From an uncultured Collinsella sp. (GTDB lineage Bacteria > Actinomycetota > Coriobacteriia > Coriobacteriales > Coriobacteriaceae): DNA of 30,865 nt. The DNA lies in the NCBI GenBank assembly GCA_958348565.1, contig CATVZP010000016.1:1-30865 (forward strand). The letters are read 5' to 3'. Below are positions 13,953-20,043 of this stretch, in pieces; the stretch's first letter is position 1; every line of letters starts with the position of its first letter. Under the pieces are notes generated by a model. It was not told the DNA's origin. It was given only the letters and a program-made list of their open reading frames with translations, and ran no database searches. Made by a program: the position numbers and the translations under genes.

Positions 13953-16394
13953 CTACCCCAGCGAGCGGTTGAGGGAGCCGAGCTCATCGTTGCCCATGGT
14001 GCGCCACATTTGATAGATGCAGCCGCGCGCCAAGAAAAAGAAACCGTTATCGACGAGTTGCACGGCGGCATCCGCGAGTTGATTGGTCACGGCGGGCACC
14101 GGCGGCAGCTCAAGACCTGCCTTGTGGATGGTCGCGACAGCCTCCTCAAACGTGGGCGGTTTGATGACGCCCATCTCGTTCATAAGGCCCTGCATTTCCT
14201 CCTGCGCACTGCCGCCCGACTCCTCGCCGCGCGGCACTAGGCGGTAGCACGCCAGCGCCAGCTCGAGCTGGTCGCAGTTCCAGTAGGCGAATGCCAGACG
14301 ATAGAACAGGTAACCGATCGAAGGCCGGTCGCTGGCAATGCGCAGGCCGTGGCGCGCTACCTCGATAATCTCGTCATAGCGCTCCAGGCGTGCTAGCACG
14401 TTAATCAGGGCAAAGTGAGACTGCATGGACGAGCGCGCCAAATCGTAGAGACGACGCACCTCGGGCAGTGCACGCTCAAAGTCCTCTTGTTCGGCGTAAA
14501 AGCTGCAGATCTCGTGCTGGGCAAAATACAGCGCATCGGGAGCGCGAAGGATACGCACGGAACGGTCCTCCTCCATCACCGGCAGCACCATGCGCACCAG
14601 CTGGTTGTCGCAGAACTGGGTCTGCACCGGGCCCGTCGCCAAAAGCTCAGCAACAGTACACTTGGCTTCCAGCTCCTCGACAAGGCGAGAAAAGCCCTCG
14701 AAAGCACCAGCTCGGTCAACTTTGGATTGCTCGCGCAGCTCGACGACACGGGCGGCATACGGATCGTTGTCCTCCTCCATGACCTCAAGCTCGTCAGCCG
14801 TATCAGCGAGCAGTAAATCGCGAAGCGCAGGCGGCAATGGACGATGGTCATCACGTGGTCGGGCGTGAACCTCTGCAGGCTCAATCATGTCCGGCGTATC
14901 TGCCTCATATGCCTCGAGCAAATGCTTGCAGGGCATGTCGTCCATATCCATGCTCTCAAGATCCTTGGCGACAGAAACGCAATCGGCCAGATAGGCCGCA
15001 CGGCCAAAGGAATACGTTTCAACAACGCGCTCGCCCTGCTCGCCGTCGGGAGCCGCAATCTGCACGTAGCAGCGCGTGATGCGAGCGCCCGAAGCAAAGC
15101 AAGCCGCTGCGAGTGTAAGCGCAATACGCGCATCGTGCTCAGTGGCCCATGTTGCGCGCTTAGGCTCATCTACCTCGCGCCAGGCGTCATCTTGAGCATC
15201 GTATTCGCGCTGCGGCATAGCATCGACAACCGTGCGGCCAAATCGCACCAGCATGATGCCCTCGGCGACGTTCGCTCGATAGGTGTAGTCGAGCCGCGTG
15301 ACCACGTTGAGCGCTTCTACGATACGTGCAAAACGGGTGCGAACGTCCCACTCGCCACCCGGCTGGCACGCAACCGTCCCCGGCTTGGCCCACGGGTTGT
15401 CATTCGACAGCGTTTCGAGCAAGCGAGGAACGTCGTTTGTCGTCTTGCTGATATGCCATAGGTCAAAGAGCGAGCAGCCCTCAAAGCTTGGCGACGAGGC
15501 AACGGGGCCCAACCCTGCCCCAATACGCTCAAGGATGCCCGATAGGCGGTTCAGGCGGCACTCGACGGCAAGTAGGGTATCGATCTCGTCCTGGTCCAGC
15601 AGGCTACGGTCAAAATTGAGATAAAAGAGCCTCGAGCGATCGATGCGCGCCAGGCTCATTTCGGTTTTGGCCGCGATGGTGCGCAGGCGAGGCAGATTAA
15701 CTTCGCCCATCAAAGCGGCGGCATAGCGCTCAATGCCACTTGGATTATCTGTATGGTCAATGCGGTAGAGCAACGTTTCGATTGCATCGGGCAGCGGTGT
15801 GGAATCAAAACCCAGCAGTACCTCAACCGGCTCGGGGAGTTTTACAAGCTTGATCTTGTCGACAGCATTTTTCATGCCCTCGTCGAGGCCGTCGGCATCT
15901 GCCGTGCCCGAGACAGTGTTTTCAGAATCGGCGAATATCACGTAACGCAAGAACATCGAGGCCATGAACTCGCCGTAGCGAAGGCTGCGCGTCGAATTCC
16001 ACGTCTCGCGATCGGATTGTTCGCGCATGGTGCCTTCGGGAGAGCCGATGACTCGCGCCCGGGAGTGCATCGTCCCATCGGTACCCCTGACCGCAATCTC
16101 ACCGATGTTGGAATCGGACTCGTCAAGAATCAGTTGCATGTCGGGATCGTCGGGCAGCGATACATCGTTAACGGGACGGTCCACCTTATAGACCTCACCC
16201 GAAACGCTCACGTAGCCCAAAAGCGACACATGGCTTTTGCCGACGAATTCGACGACATAGCATGATTCATGCGGGTCCTCGCCAAAGAGCTTCCAAACCA
16301 CGCCATACGAGCGTCCCGCAGGCTGCTCGGGCATGGCCGGAAAGCGCTTTTTGGGATCGAGAAACCTGAGCTTGTATGTCGGACGCTCTGCCAC
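13953..16394 (-). CDS. Large conserved-looking protein with TPR-like C-terminal region, function unknown
   Basis: An 813-residue protein I do not recognise. There is no signal peptide or membrane helix. The N-terminal 500 residues contain no catalytic motif that I can name. From about residue 640 to 740 there are helical repeats of TPR type (LYFAQHEICSFYAEQEDFERALPEVRRLY, then HFALINVLARLERYDEIIEVARHGLRI, then YRLAFAYWNCDQLELALACYRLV), which usually mediate protein-protein contacts. An acidic linker sits near 520-575. The start is a GTG at 16394 with AGGGTGA at good spacing. It stands alone between the AAA ATPase repeat array and the tRNA-Arg cluster. Confidence 0.85.
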   Translation of the reverse strand: MAERPTYKLRFLDPKKRFPAMPEQPAGRSYGVVWKLFGEDPHESCYVVEFVGKSHVSLLGYVSVSGEVYKVDRPVNDVSLPDDPDMQLILDESDSNIGEIAVRGTDGTMHSRARVIGSPEGTMREQSDRETWNSTRSLRYGEFMASMFLRYVIFADSENTVSGTADADGLDEGMKNAVDKIKLVKLPEPVEVLLGFDSTPLPDAIETLLYRIDHTDNPSGIERYAAALMGEVNLPRLRTIAAKTEMSLARIDRSRLFYLNFDRSLLDQDEIDTLLAVECRLNRLSGILERIGAGLGPVASSPSFEGCSLFDLWHISKTTNDVPRLLETLSNDNPWAKPGTVACQPGGEWDVRTRFARIVEALNVVTRLDYTYRANVAEGIMLVRFGRTVVDAMPQREYDAQDDAWREVDEPKRATWATEHDARIALTLAAACFASGARITRCYVQIAAPDGEQGERVVETYSFGRAAYLADCVSVAKDLESMDMDDMPCKHLLEAYEADTPDMIEPAEVHARPRDDHRPLPPALRDLLLADTADELEVMEEDNDPYAARVVELREQSKVDRAGAFEGFSRLVEELEAKCTVAELLATGPVQTQFCDNQLVRMVLPVMEEDRSVRILRAPDALYFAQHEICSFYAEQEDFERALPEVRRLYDLARSSMQSHFALINVLARLERYDEIIEVARHGLRIASDRPSIGYLFYRLAFAYWNCDQLELALACYRLVPRGEESGGSAQEEMQGLMNEMGVIKPPTFEEAVATIHKAGLELPPVPAVTNQLADAAVQLVDNGFFFLARGCIYQMWRTMGNDELGSLNRSLG

Positions 16395-16496
16395 GAAATA
16401 TCACCCTGATCGGTCGTCTAAAGAAAGAGCGCGCCACGGGCTCACCGAGGCGCATACTCGAAATCTTACACGAGTCGATGAGAAATAGTCCCCTTT

Positions 16497-16567
16497 GACC
16501 GAGGTTCGAATCCATGCGGCGTCTGCCTAAAAGAAAAGCCCCCGTTGCCGGGAGCTTTAATCTCAAA
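16497..16567. repeat. Left-hand copy of the tRNA-Arg module end (inverted T-arm plus terminator)
   Basis: GACCGAGGTTCGAATCC (inverted tRNA-Arg T-arm) is followed by a GC/T spacer, TAAAAGAAAAG and the terminator hairpin CCCCCGTTGCCGGGAG. The same block recurs 190 bp to the right at 16687. It shows that a further module, now lost on its left side, once lay here. Confidence 0.85.
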
Positions 16568-16757
16568 TGGTGCGGCGTATAGGATTCCGCGCATCCGCTG
16601 CGCGGATCCGCACCGGCTTCGCCCGCCTGCCGGCGGACTCGCCCGCGGGCTAAAAACGCTCCGCGTTTTCTTTACGCCCGCGCCTCGACCGAGGTTCGAA
16701 TCCATGCGGTGTTTACGTAAAAGAAAAGCCCCCGTTGCCGGGAGCCTTAATCTCAAA
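16568..16757 (-). repeat. tRNA-tail module at tRNA-Arg copy 1 (190 bp)
   Basis: It begins with the last 20 nt of tRNA-Arg (CCA side, minus strand), breaks off in the T-loop, continues with a GC-rich insert of about 110 bp, then an inverted T-arm (GGTTCGAATCC) and the locus-specific terminator. The insert is a string of hairpins: ATCCGC-TGC-GCGGAT (16593-16607), AAAACGC-TCC-GCGTTTT (16653-16669) and CCTCG-AC-CGAGG. Spurious open frames cross it on both strands. It fills most of the 363-bp gap between the TPR protein and tRNA-Arg 1. Confidence 0.9.
16719..16749 (-). terminator. Terminator of tRNA-Arg copy 1
   Basis: Minus strand: AAGGCTCCCG, loop GCAA, CGGGGGCTT, then TTCTTTT; one bulged G and one G-U pair. 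Confidence 0.85.
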
Positions 16758-16834
16758 TGGTGCGGCGTATAGGATTCGAACCTATGACGTTCTGATTCGT
16801 AGTCAGACCCTCTATCCAGCTGAGGTAACGCCGC
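16758..16834 (-). tRNA. tRNA-Arg (anticodon ACG), copy 1
   Basis: 77 nt with encoded CCA. Acceptor GCGGCGT/ACGCCGC, anticodon stem TCTGA/TCAGA with loop CTACGAA (ACG), T-arm ATAGGTTCGAATCCTAT. A34 would be edited to inosine to read CGU, CGC and CGA. Two further copies follow. Confidence 0.97.
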
Positions 16835-16846
16835 GACTTGATGATT

Positions 16847-16875
16847 ATTATGCACATAGACTGAATAATGGTCAA
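16847..16875 (-). promoter_or_regulatory. Promoter of tRNA-Arg copy 1
   Basis: Minus-strand TTGACC (16870-16875), 17-bp spacer, CATAAT (16847-16852). The bases between -10 and the tRNA are AT-rich. Confidence 0.85.
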
Positions 16876-16992
16876 GCAGTTTTTCGAAAAAAGTTATCGA
16901 ATTTGATTTTTACTCATTTGGAGGGCTTGGCACGATCTTCGGTGCATCGCGATATAAGAAAAGCCCCCGTTTCCGGAGGCTTAAAACTCAAT

Positions 16993-17182
16993 TGGTGCGG
17001 CGTATAGGATTCCGCGCATCCGCTGCGCGGATCCGCACCGGCTTCGCCCGCCTGCCGGCGAACTCGCCCGCTCGCTAAAAACGCTCCGCGTTTTCTTGGC
17101 GCTCGCGCCTCGACCGAGGTTCGAATCTCCGCAATGCCCCCGTAAAGGAAAAGCCCCCGTTTCCGGAGGCTTAAAACTCAAT
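16993..17182 (-). repeat. tRNA-tail module at tRNA-Arg copy 2 (190 bp)
   Basis: Same layout and exactly the same 190-bp period as at copy 1: 20-nt tRNA tail, hairpin-rich insert, inverted T-arm (GGTTCGAATC), terminator. Both flanking terminators here read CCCCCGTTTCCGGAGG, different from those of copies 1 and 3, so tail and terminator were copied from their own locus. The insert is almost identical to that of copy 1. The rest of the 348-bp gap (16835-16992) holds the copy 1 promoter and the left terminator copy (about 16957-16982). Confidence 0.9.
17145..17172 (-). terminator. Terminator of tRNA-Arg copy 2
   Basis: Minus-strand AAGCCTCCGG, loop AAA, CGGGGGCTT, then TTCC; a GC-rich stem placed 10 nt after the CCA. 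Confidence 0.8.
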
Positions 17183-17259
17183 TGGTGCGGCGTATAGGAT
17201 TCGAACCTATGACGTTCTGATTCGTAGTCAGACCCTCTATCCAGCTGAGGTAACGCCGC
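17183..17259 (-). tRNA. tRNA-Arg (anticodon ACG), copy 2
   Basis: 77 nt with encoded CCA, identical in sequence to copy 1 (GCGGCGT acceptor, CTACGAA anticodon loop). It starts 425 bp from copy 1. Confidence 0.97.
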
Positions 17260-17271
17260 AACGCAGGGATT

Positions 17272-17300
17272 ATTATGCACGTGAGCCTTCGATGGGTCAA
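17272..17300 (-). promoter_or_regulatory. Promoter of tRNA-Arg copy 2
   Basis: Minus-strand TTGACC (17295-17300), 17-bp spacer, CATAAT (17272-17277), matching the copy 1 promoter. Confidence 0.85.
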
Positions 17301-17345
17301 GCAACAATTTGGAAAATTTTTACGAAGCGCTGATTAAGTTGTCGT

Positions 17346-17379
17346 GCGGATCAGCACCGGCTTCGCCCGCCTGCCGGCG
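17346..17379. repeat. Truncated copy of the module insert
   Basis: GCGGATC followed by the insert's CACCGGCTTCGCCCGCC and TGCCGGCG, then a direct jump to TAAAAGAAAAG and the terminator. About 80 bp of the usual insert, including the inverted T-arm, is missing. Confidence 0.85.
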
Positions 17380-17419
17380 TAAAAGAAAAGCCCCCGTTGC
17401 CGGAGGCTTAAAGTTCAAT

Positions 17420-17609
17420 TGGTGCGGCGTATAGGATTCCGCGCATCCGCTTCGCGGATCCGCACCGGCTTCGCCCGCCTGCCGGCGGACTCGCCCGCTC
17501 GCTACGGACGCTCCGCGTCCGCTTCACGCTCGCGCCTCGACCGAGGTTCGAATCCATGCGATGCCGGCGTAAAAGAAAAGCCCCCGTTGCCGGAGGCTTA
17601 AAGTTCAAT
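17420..17609 (-). repeat. tRNA-tail module at tRNA-Arg copy 3 (190 bp)
   Basis: Same 190-bp period and layout. Here the central hairpin reads CGGACGC-TCC-GCGTCCG (17505-17521) where copies 1 and 2 have AAAACGC-TCC-GCGTTTT. Three base pairs are changed on both sides, so pairing is kept. The first hairpin has loop TTC in place of TGC. The 350-bp gap between copies 2 and 3 otherwise contains the copy 2 promoter and the truncated insert. Confidence 0.9.
17571..17600 (-). terminator. Terminator of tRNA-Arg copy 3
   Basis: Minus-strand AAGCCTCCGG, loop CAA, CGGGGGCTT, then TTCTTTT. Confidence 0.85.
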
Positions 17610-17686
17610 TGGTGCGGCGTATAGGATTCGAACCTATGACGTTCTGATTCGTAGTCAGACCCTCTATCCAGCTGAGGTAACGCCGC
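17610..17686 (-). tRNA. tRNA-Arg (anticodon ACG), copy 3
   Basis: 77 nt with encoded CCA, identical to copies 1 and 2, 427 bp from copy 2. Confidence 0.97.
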
Positions 17687-17697
17687 AGCGCAAGACA

Positions 17698-17727
17698 TAT
17701 AAAACCACTTTAGTTCGTTAGAGTCAA
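17698..17727 (-). promoter_or_regulatory. Promoter of tRNA-Arg copy 3
   Basis: Minus-strand TTGACT (17722-17727), 18-bp spacer, TTTATA (17698-17703). The -10 and spacer differ from the other two copies. Confidence 0.7.
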
Positions 17728-17765
17728 GCAAAATCTCAAACTTTTTTCGCGCGGGCCGCAATTTG

Positions 17766-18143
17766 TCACGCTGCACCACAAGCATCAGCGCTTCTCGTGC
17801 GATCGATTGGCTTTTCGATCACATCGAACCCGGCGCCAAGCTCCCCCAGAAGCGACCGCACCCGTTGGGCACAGTCGTAATCGGCAAACGAGATGCTCAG
17901 CATTCGGGCCACCTGATTAGAAGTTCCAACGCCATAGAAGTGCTCAAGGACGACAAGCGCCTCATGCGCCACAAACGTCTCGACCACATGCGGCGACTCC
18001 TCATAGCACCATTGCGTCAACGGTCCCTCACTCGTCTGCCGAACTACCAAACCACCCATACCCGACGGCTCGCACGTTACCAGCAGGTGCTCCCCACCCT
18101 CATCGCTCTGGAGCAAAACAACCCTCTCATCGAACAGCTCCAT
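17766..18143 (-). CDS. Small protein of unknown function under a LexA-box-like operator
   Basis: A 125-residue protein that I do not recognise. It is soluble, slightly acidic, without signal peptide or membrane helix. A beta-rich first half (RVVLLQSDEGGEHLLVTC, GGLVVRQTSE) is followed by a region with helical character (SNQVARMLSIS, CAQRVRSLLGELG). The ATG at 18143 has AAAGGGG 5 bp upstream; a GTG one codon earlier is less well placed. An extended -10 and a GAAC-N4-GTTC operator lie upstream, so it may be a DNA-damage-inducible gene. No SulA, YneA or HU motif is visible, and the damage-response role rests only on the operator. Confidence 0.75.
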   Translation of the reverse strand: MELFDERVVLLQSDEGGEHLLVTCEPSGMGGLVVRQTSEGPLTQWCYEESPHVVETFVAHEALVVLEHFYGVGTSNQVARMLSISFADYDCAQRVRSLLGELGAGFDVIEKPIDRTRSADACGAA

Positions 18144-18176
18144 CACATCCCCTTTCTCTTGCTCTTAGTTAGCAAA

Positions 18177-18216
18177 AGCATAGCAGGTAGATGCATGTAC
18201 ACAGAACACCTGTTCG
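18177..18216 (-). promoter_or_regulatory. Promoter with overlapping LexA/SOS-box-like operator
   Basis: Minus-strand CGAACAGGTGTTCT (18203-18216) matches the Gram-positive SOS box CGAAC-RNRY-GTTCG at all but the last base. It overlaps the likely -35 (TCTGTG, 18200-18205). The extended -10 TGCTATGCT ends at 18177, with a 17-bp spacer. The layout fits repression by steric block of RNA polymerase. Confidence 0.6.
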
Positions 18217-18262
18217 TGTGTTTTCTATCGAGCTGTCCGCACGGCATGGTATAGCCGTACAC

Positions 18263-18290
18263 AAAAAGGGCGCCCCTAAAAGGAGCGCCC
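18263..18290 (-). terminator. Terminator of serS
   Basis: Minus-strand GGGCGCTCC, loop TTTTA, GGGGCGCCC, then TTTTTGT; one G-U pair. It lies about 25 bp after the serS stop codon. Confidence 0.92.
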
Positions 18291-18314
18291 TCGCAAATCA
18301 CCTATGCAGCTAGT

Positions 18315-19598
18315 TTACGCGACCGGCTCGATCTTCTCGAGGCCGCCCATGTAGGGACGCAGAACCTCGGGGATCGTGATGGTGCCGTCGGCGTTCTGGT
18401 AGTTCTCCAGAATGGCAGCCATGGTACGACCAGCCGGCAGGCCGGAACCGTTAAGGGTGTGCAGGTAGCGCGAACCCTTGAAATTCTCGGAGTCGCGATA
18501 CTTGATGTTGGCGCGACGGGCCTGGAAGTCGCCGCAATTGGAGCAGGAGCTGATCTCCTTGTAGGCGTTGTAGCTCGGCAGCCAAACCTCGATGTCGTAG
18601 GTCTGACGGGCAGAGAAGCCCAGGTCGCCGGTGCACAGGCTAATCACGCGATACGGCAGGCCCAGCTGCTGCAGCAGGTACTCGGCCTCGGCGGTCATGC
18701 TCTCGAGCTCCTCGTCGGACTCCTCCGGCTTGGCAAACTTGACCATCTCGACTTTGTCGAACTCGTGCTGGCGAATGATGCCGCGGGTGTCGCGACCAGC
18801 GGAACCGGCCTCCTCGCGGAAGCAGGGGGTGAAGGCAGTGTAGCGGCGAGGCAGAGTGTCGGCGTCCAGAACCTCACCGGCATGCAGGTTAGTCAGTACG
18901 ACCTCGGCGGTAGGGATCAGGAAGTTGTCGCCCGAGACGTGATAGGCGTCGTCCTCAAATTTGGGCAGCTGGCCCGTGCCGAACATGGTCTGACGCTTGA
19001 CGACGATGGGCGGCCACCACTCCTTGAAGCCACGGCTCGTGTGCGTGTCCAGGAAGAAGTTGATAAGGGCGCGCTCCAGGCGGGCGCCGGCGCCACCGAG
19101 AACGGTGAAGCGGCTGCCGGAGAGCTTGTTGCCACGCTCGAAGTCGAGGATGTCCAAATCGGTGCCCAGATCCCAGTGGGGCTTAAAGTCGAAGTCGAAC
19201 TCGCGCGGGGTGCCCCAGCGGCGACGCTCGATGTTCTCGTCCTCGTCCTTACCGTACGGGGTAGCCTCGCACGGAATGTTGGGCAGGTGAGACATGAAGT
19301 CGTACTGCTCCTGCTCGAGAGCGGTACGGCGCTCGGCCAGACCGTCGATCTTCTCGTTGACGGCGCGCACGGCCTCCTTGGCGGCCTCGGCCTCGTCCTT
19401 CTTGCCCTCCTTCATCAGGGCGCCAATCTTCTTGGACTCGGCGTTACGCGTGGCCTGGAGCTCCTCGACCTCGGTGATGACGGCACGACGCTCGTCGTCG
19501 AGCTCAAAGAACTTCTCGCGATCCCAAAACGTCTGGCGATTTGCCATGGCGGTATCGATGGCATCGGGGTTCTCGCGAACAAACTTGATATCAAGCAT
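18315..19598 (-). CDS. serS: Seryl-tRNA synthetase
   Basis: A 427-residue class II aminoacyl-tRNA synthetase charging tRNA-Ser. The N-terminal long coiled-coil arm that grips the tRNA variable arm spans about residues 30-105 (EVEELQATRNAESKKIGALM, then a second helix). The catalytic core has the TAEVVLTNLH serine-binding segment, motif 2 FREEAGSAGRDTRGIIRQHEF and motif 3 GSGLPAGRTMAAILENYQ. GGAGG lies 5 bp upstream of the ATG at 19598; the nine extra residues of the longer frame would cover that site. The 111-bp upstream gap is too short for a T-box leader. Confidence 0.98.
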   Translation of the reverse strand: MLDIKFVRENPDAIDTAMANRQTFWDREKFFELDDERRAVITEVEELQATRNAESKKIGALMKEGKKDEAEAAKEAVRAVNEKIDGLAERRTALEQEQYDFMSHLPNIPCEATPYGKDEDENIERRRWGTPREFDFDFKPHWDLGTDLDILDFERGNKLSGSRFTVLGGAGARLERALINFFLDTHTSRGFKEWWPPIVVKRQTMFGTGQLPKFEDDAYHVSGDNFLIPTAEVVLTNLHAGEVLDADTLPRRYTAFTPCFREEAGSAGRDTRGIIRQHEFDKVEMVKFAKPEESDEELESMTAEAEYLLQQLGLPYRVISLCTGDLGFSARQTYDIEVWLPSYNAYKEISSCSNCGDFQARRANIKYRDSENFKGSRYLHTLNGSGLPAGRTMAAILENYQNADGTITIPEVLRPYMGGLEKIEPVA

Positions 19599-19654
19599 TA
19601 GATCCTCCGGCGATATACATTCCATTTAGGTTGCAACCTTGTACATGTATGGGC

Positions 19655-19666
19655 AAGTATATACTT
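19655..19666. promoter_or_regulatory. Symmetric bidirectional -10 between serS and a small membrane-protein gene
   Basis: AAGTATATACTT is a perfect 12-bp palindrome that provides TATACT on both strands (plus 19660-19665, minus 19656-19661). The minus side has TTGGGT 18 bp upstream. Two further palindromes lie in the same gap: AGGTTGCAACCT (19628-19639) and TACATGTA (19642-19649). Confidence 0.6.
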
Positions 19667-19709
19667 ATGAGCGTTTACGACCCAACTCAACTACGCAAGA
19701 AGGCACCCA

Positions 19710-19883
19710 ATGGACGCAGTTTTTTCCTTTTTGTTTGGCACCCGCACCGGTTTTGCCATCCTTTTCGCCGGCGGCATCCTGCTATTTGCGATTCTTGCCT
19801 TTGTGATGGAGAAGCGCACCCATAAGATGTATGTCGACCGCGGCCCCAAGTCCGAGGATGAAGAAGGCAGCTTCTGGGACTAA
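19710..19883 (+). CDS. Small single-pass membrane protein, unknown function (57 residues)
   Basis: The frame starts at an ATG with AAGAAGG 6 bp upstream and ends at a TAA at 19881. The protein has a short N-terminus (MDAVFSFLFGTRTG), one hydrophobic helix at about 13-33 (FAILFAGGILLFAILAFVM), a positive EKRTHK after the helix and an acidic tail (KSEDEEGSFWD). It has its own likely promoter, divergent from serS, and a strong terminator. By the positive-inside rule the tail would face the cytoplasm. It belongs to no family I recognise. Confidence 0.8.
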   Translation: MDAVFSFLFGTRTGFAILFAGGILLFAILAFVMEKRTHKMYVDRGPKSEDEEGSFWD

Positions 19884-19921
19884 CCTGCCAAAAAGGGACA
19901 GGTTTATTTTGGTCGGTTTTA
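19884..19921. repeat. 38-bp repeat, core in forward orientation
   Basis: CCTGCCAAAA, core AGGGACAGGTTTA, then TTTTGGTCGGTTTTA. It starts at the base after the small gene's stop codon. A partner with the same flanks but an inverted core lies at 20006-20043. Confidence 0.9.
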
Positions 19922-19934
19922 TCTGGGCAAACGC

Positions 19935-19979
19935 AAGCGCCCCGCAACTGGAATTGAGCCAGTTGCGGGGCGCTTTTTG
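19935..19979 (+). terminator. Very strong terminator between the small gene and proC
   Basis: A 17-bp perfect stem (AAGCGCCCCGCAACTGG, 19935-19951, with its complement at 19959-19975), 7-nt loop and a plus-strand T-run. It ends the 57-residue gene's transcript and lies between the two 38-bp repeats. Confidence 0.93.
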
Positions 19980-20005
19980 CTCAATGTACAAAAATGCAGG
20001 AAAAC

Positions 20006-20043
20006 CCTGCCAAAATAAACCTGTCCCTTTTTGGTCGGTTTTA
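20006..20043. repeat. 38-bp repeat, core in reverse orientation
   Basis: CCTGCCAAAA, core TAAACCTGTCCCT, then TTTTGGTCGGTTTTA. The flanks are in the same direction as in the 19884 copy while the 13-bp core is its reverse complement. The last three bases are the proC stop codon. Confidence 0.9.

Noticed and set aside
16568..16587. Functional partial or split tRNA genes at the duplicated tails
   Set aside because: Only 18-20 nt of the 3' end are present with no 5' half nearby; nothing suggests trans-spliced tRNA in this bacterium.
16466..17785. Open frames of 60-129 codons on both strands across the tRNA-Arg region (and similar ones at 22626-22958 and 28670-28996)
   Set aside because: They consist of tRNA genes, terminators and GC-rich hairpin inserts read through; the repeated peptide pieces follow tRNA sequence, and there are no ribosome sites in sensible places.
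19599..19709. T-box riboswitch upstream of serS
   Set aside because: The gap is only 111 bp, is shared with a divergent gene and contains no specifier stem-loop or T-box sequence.
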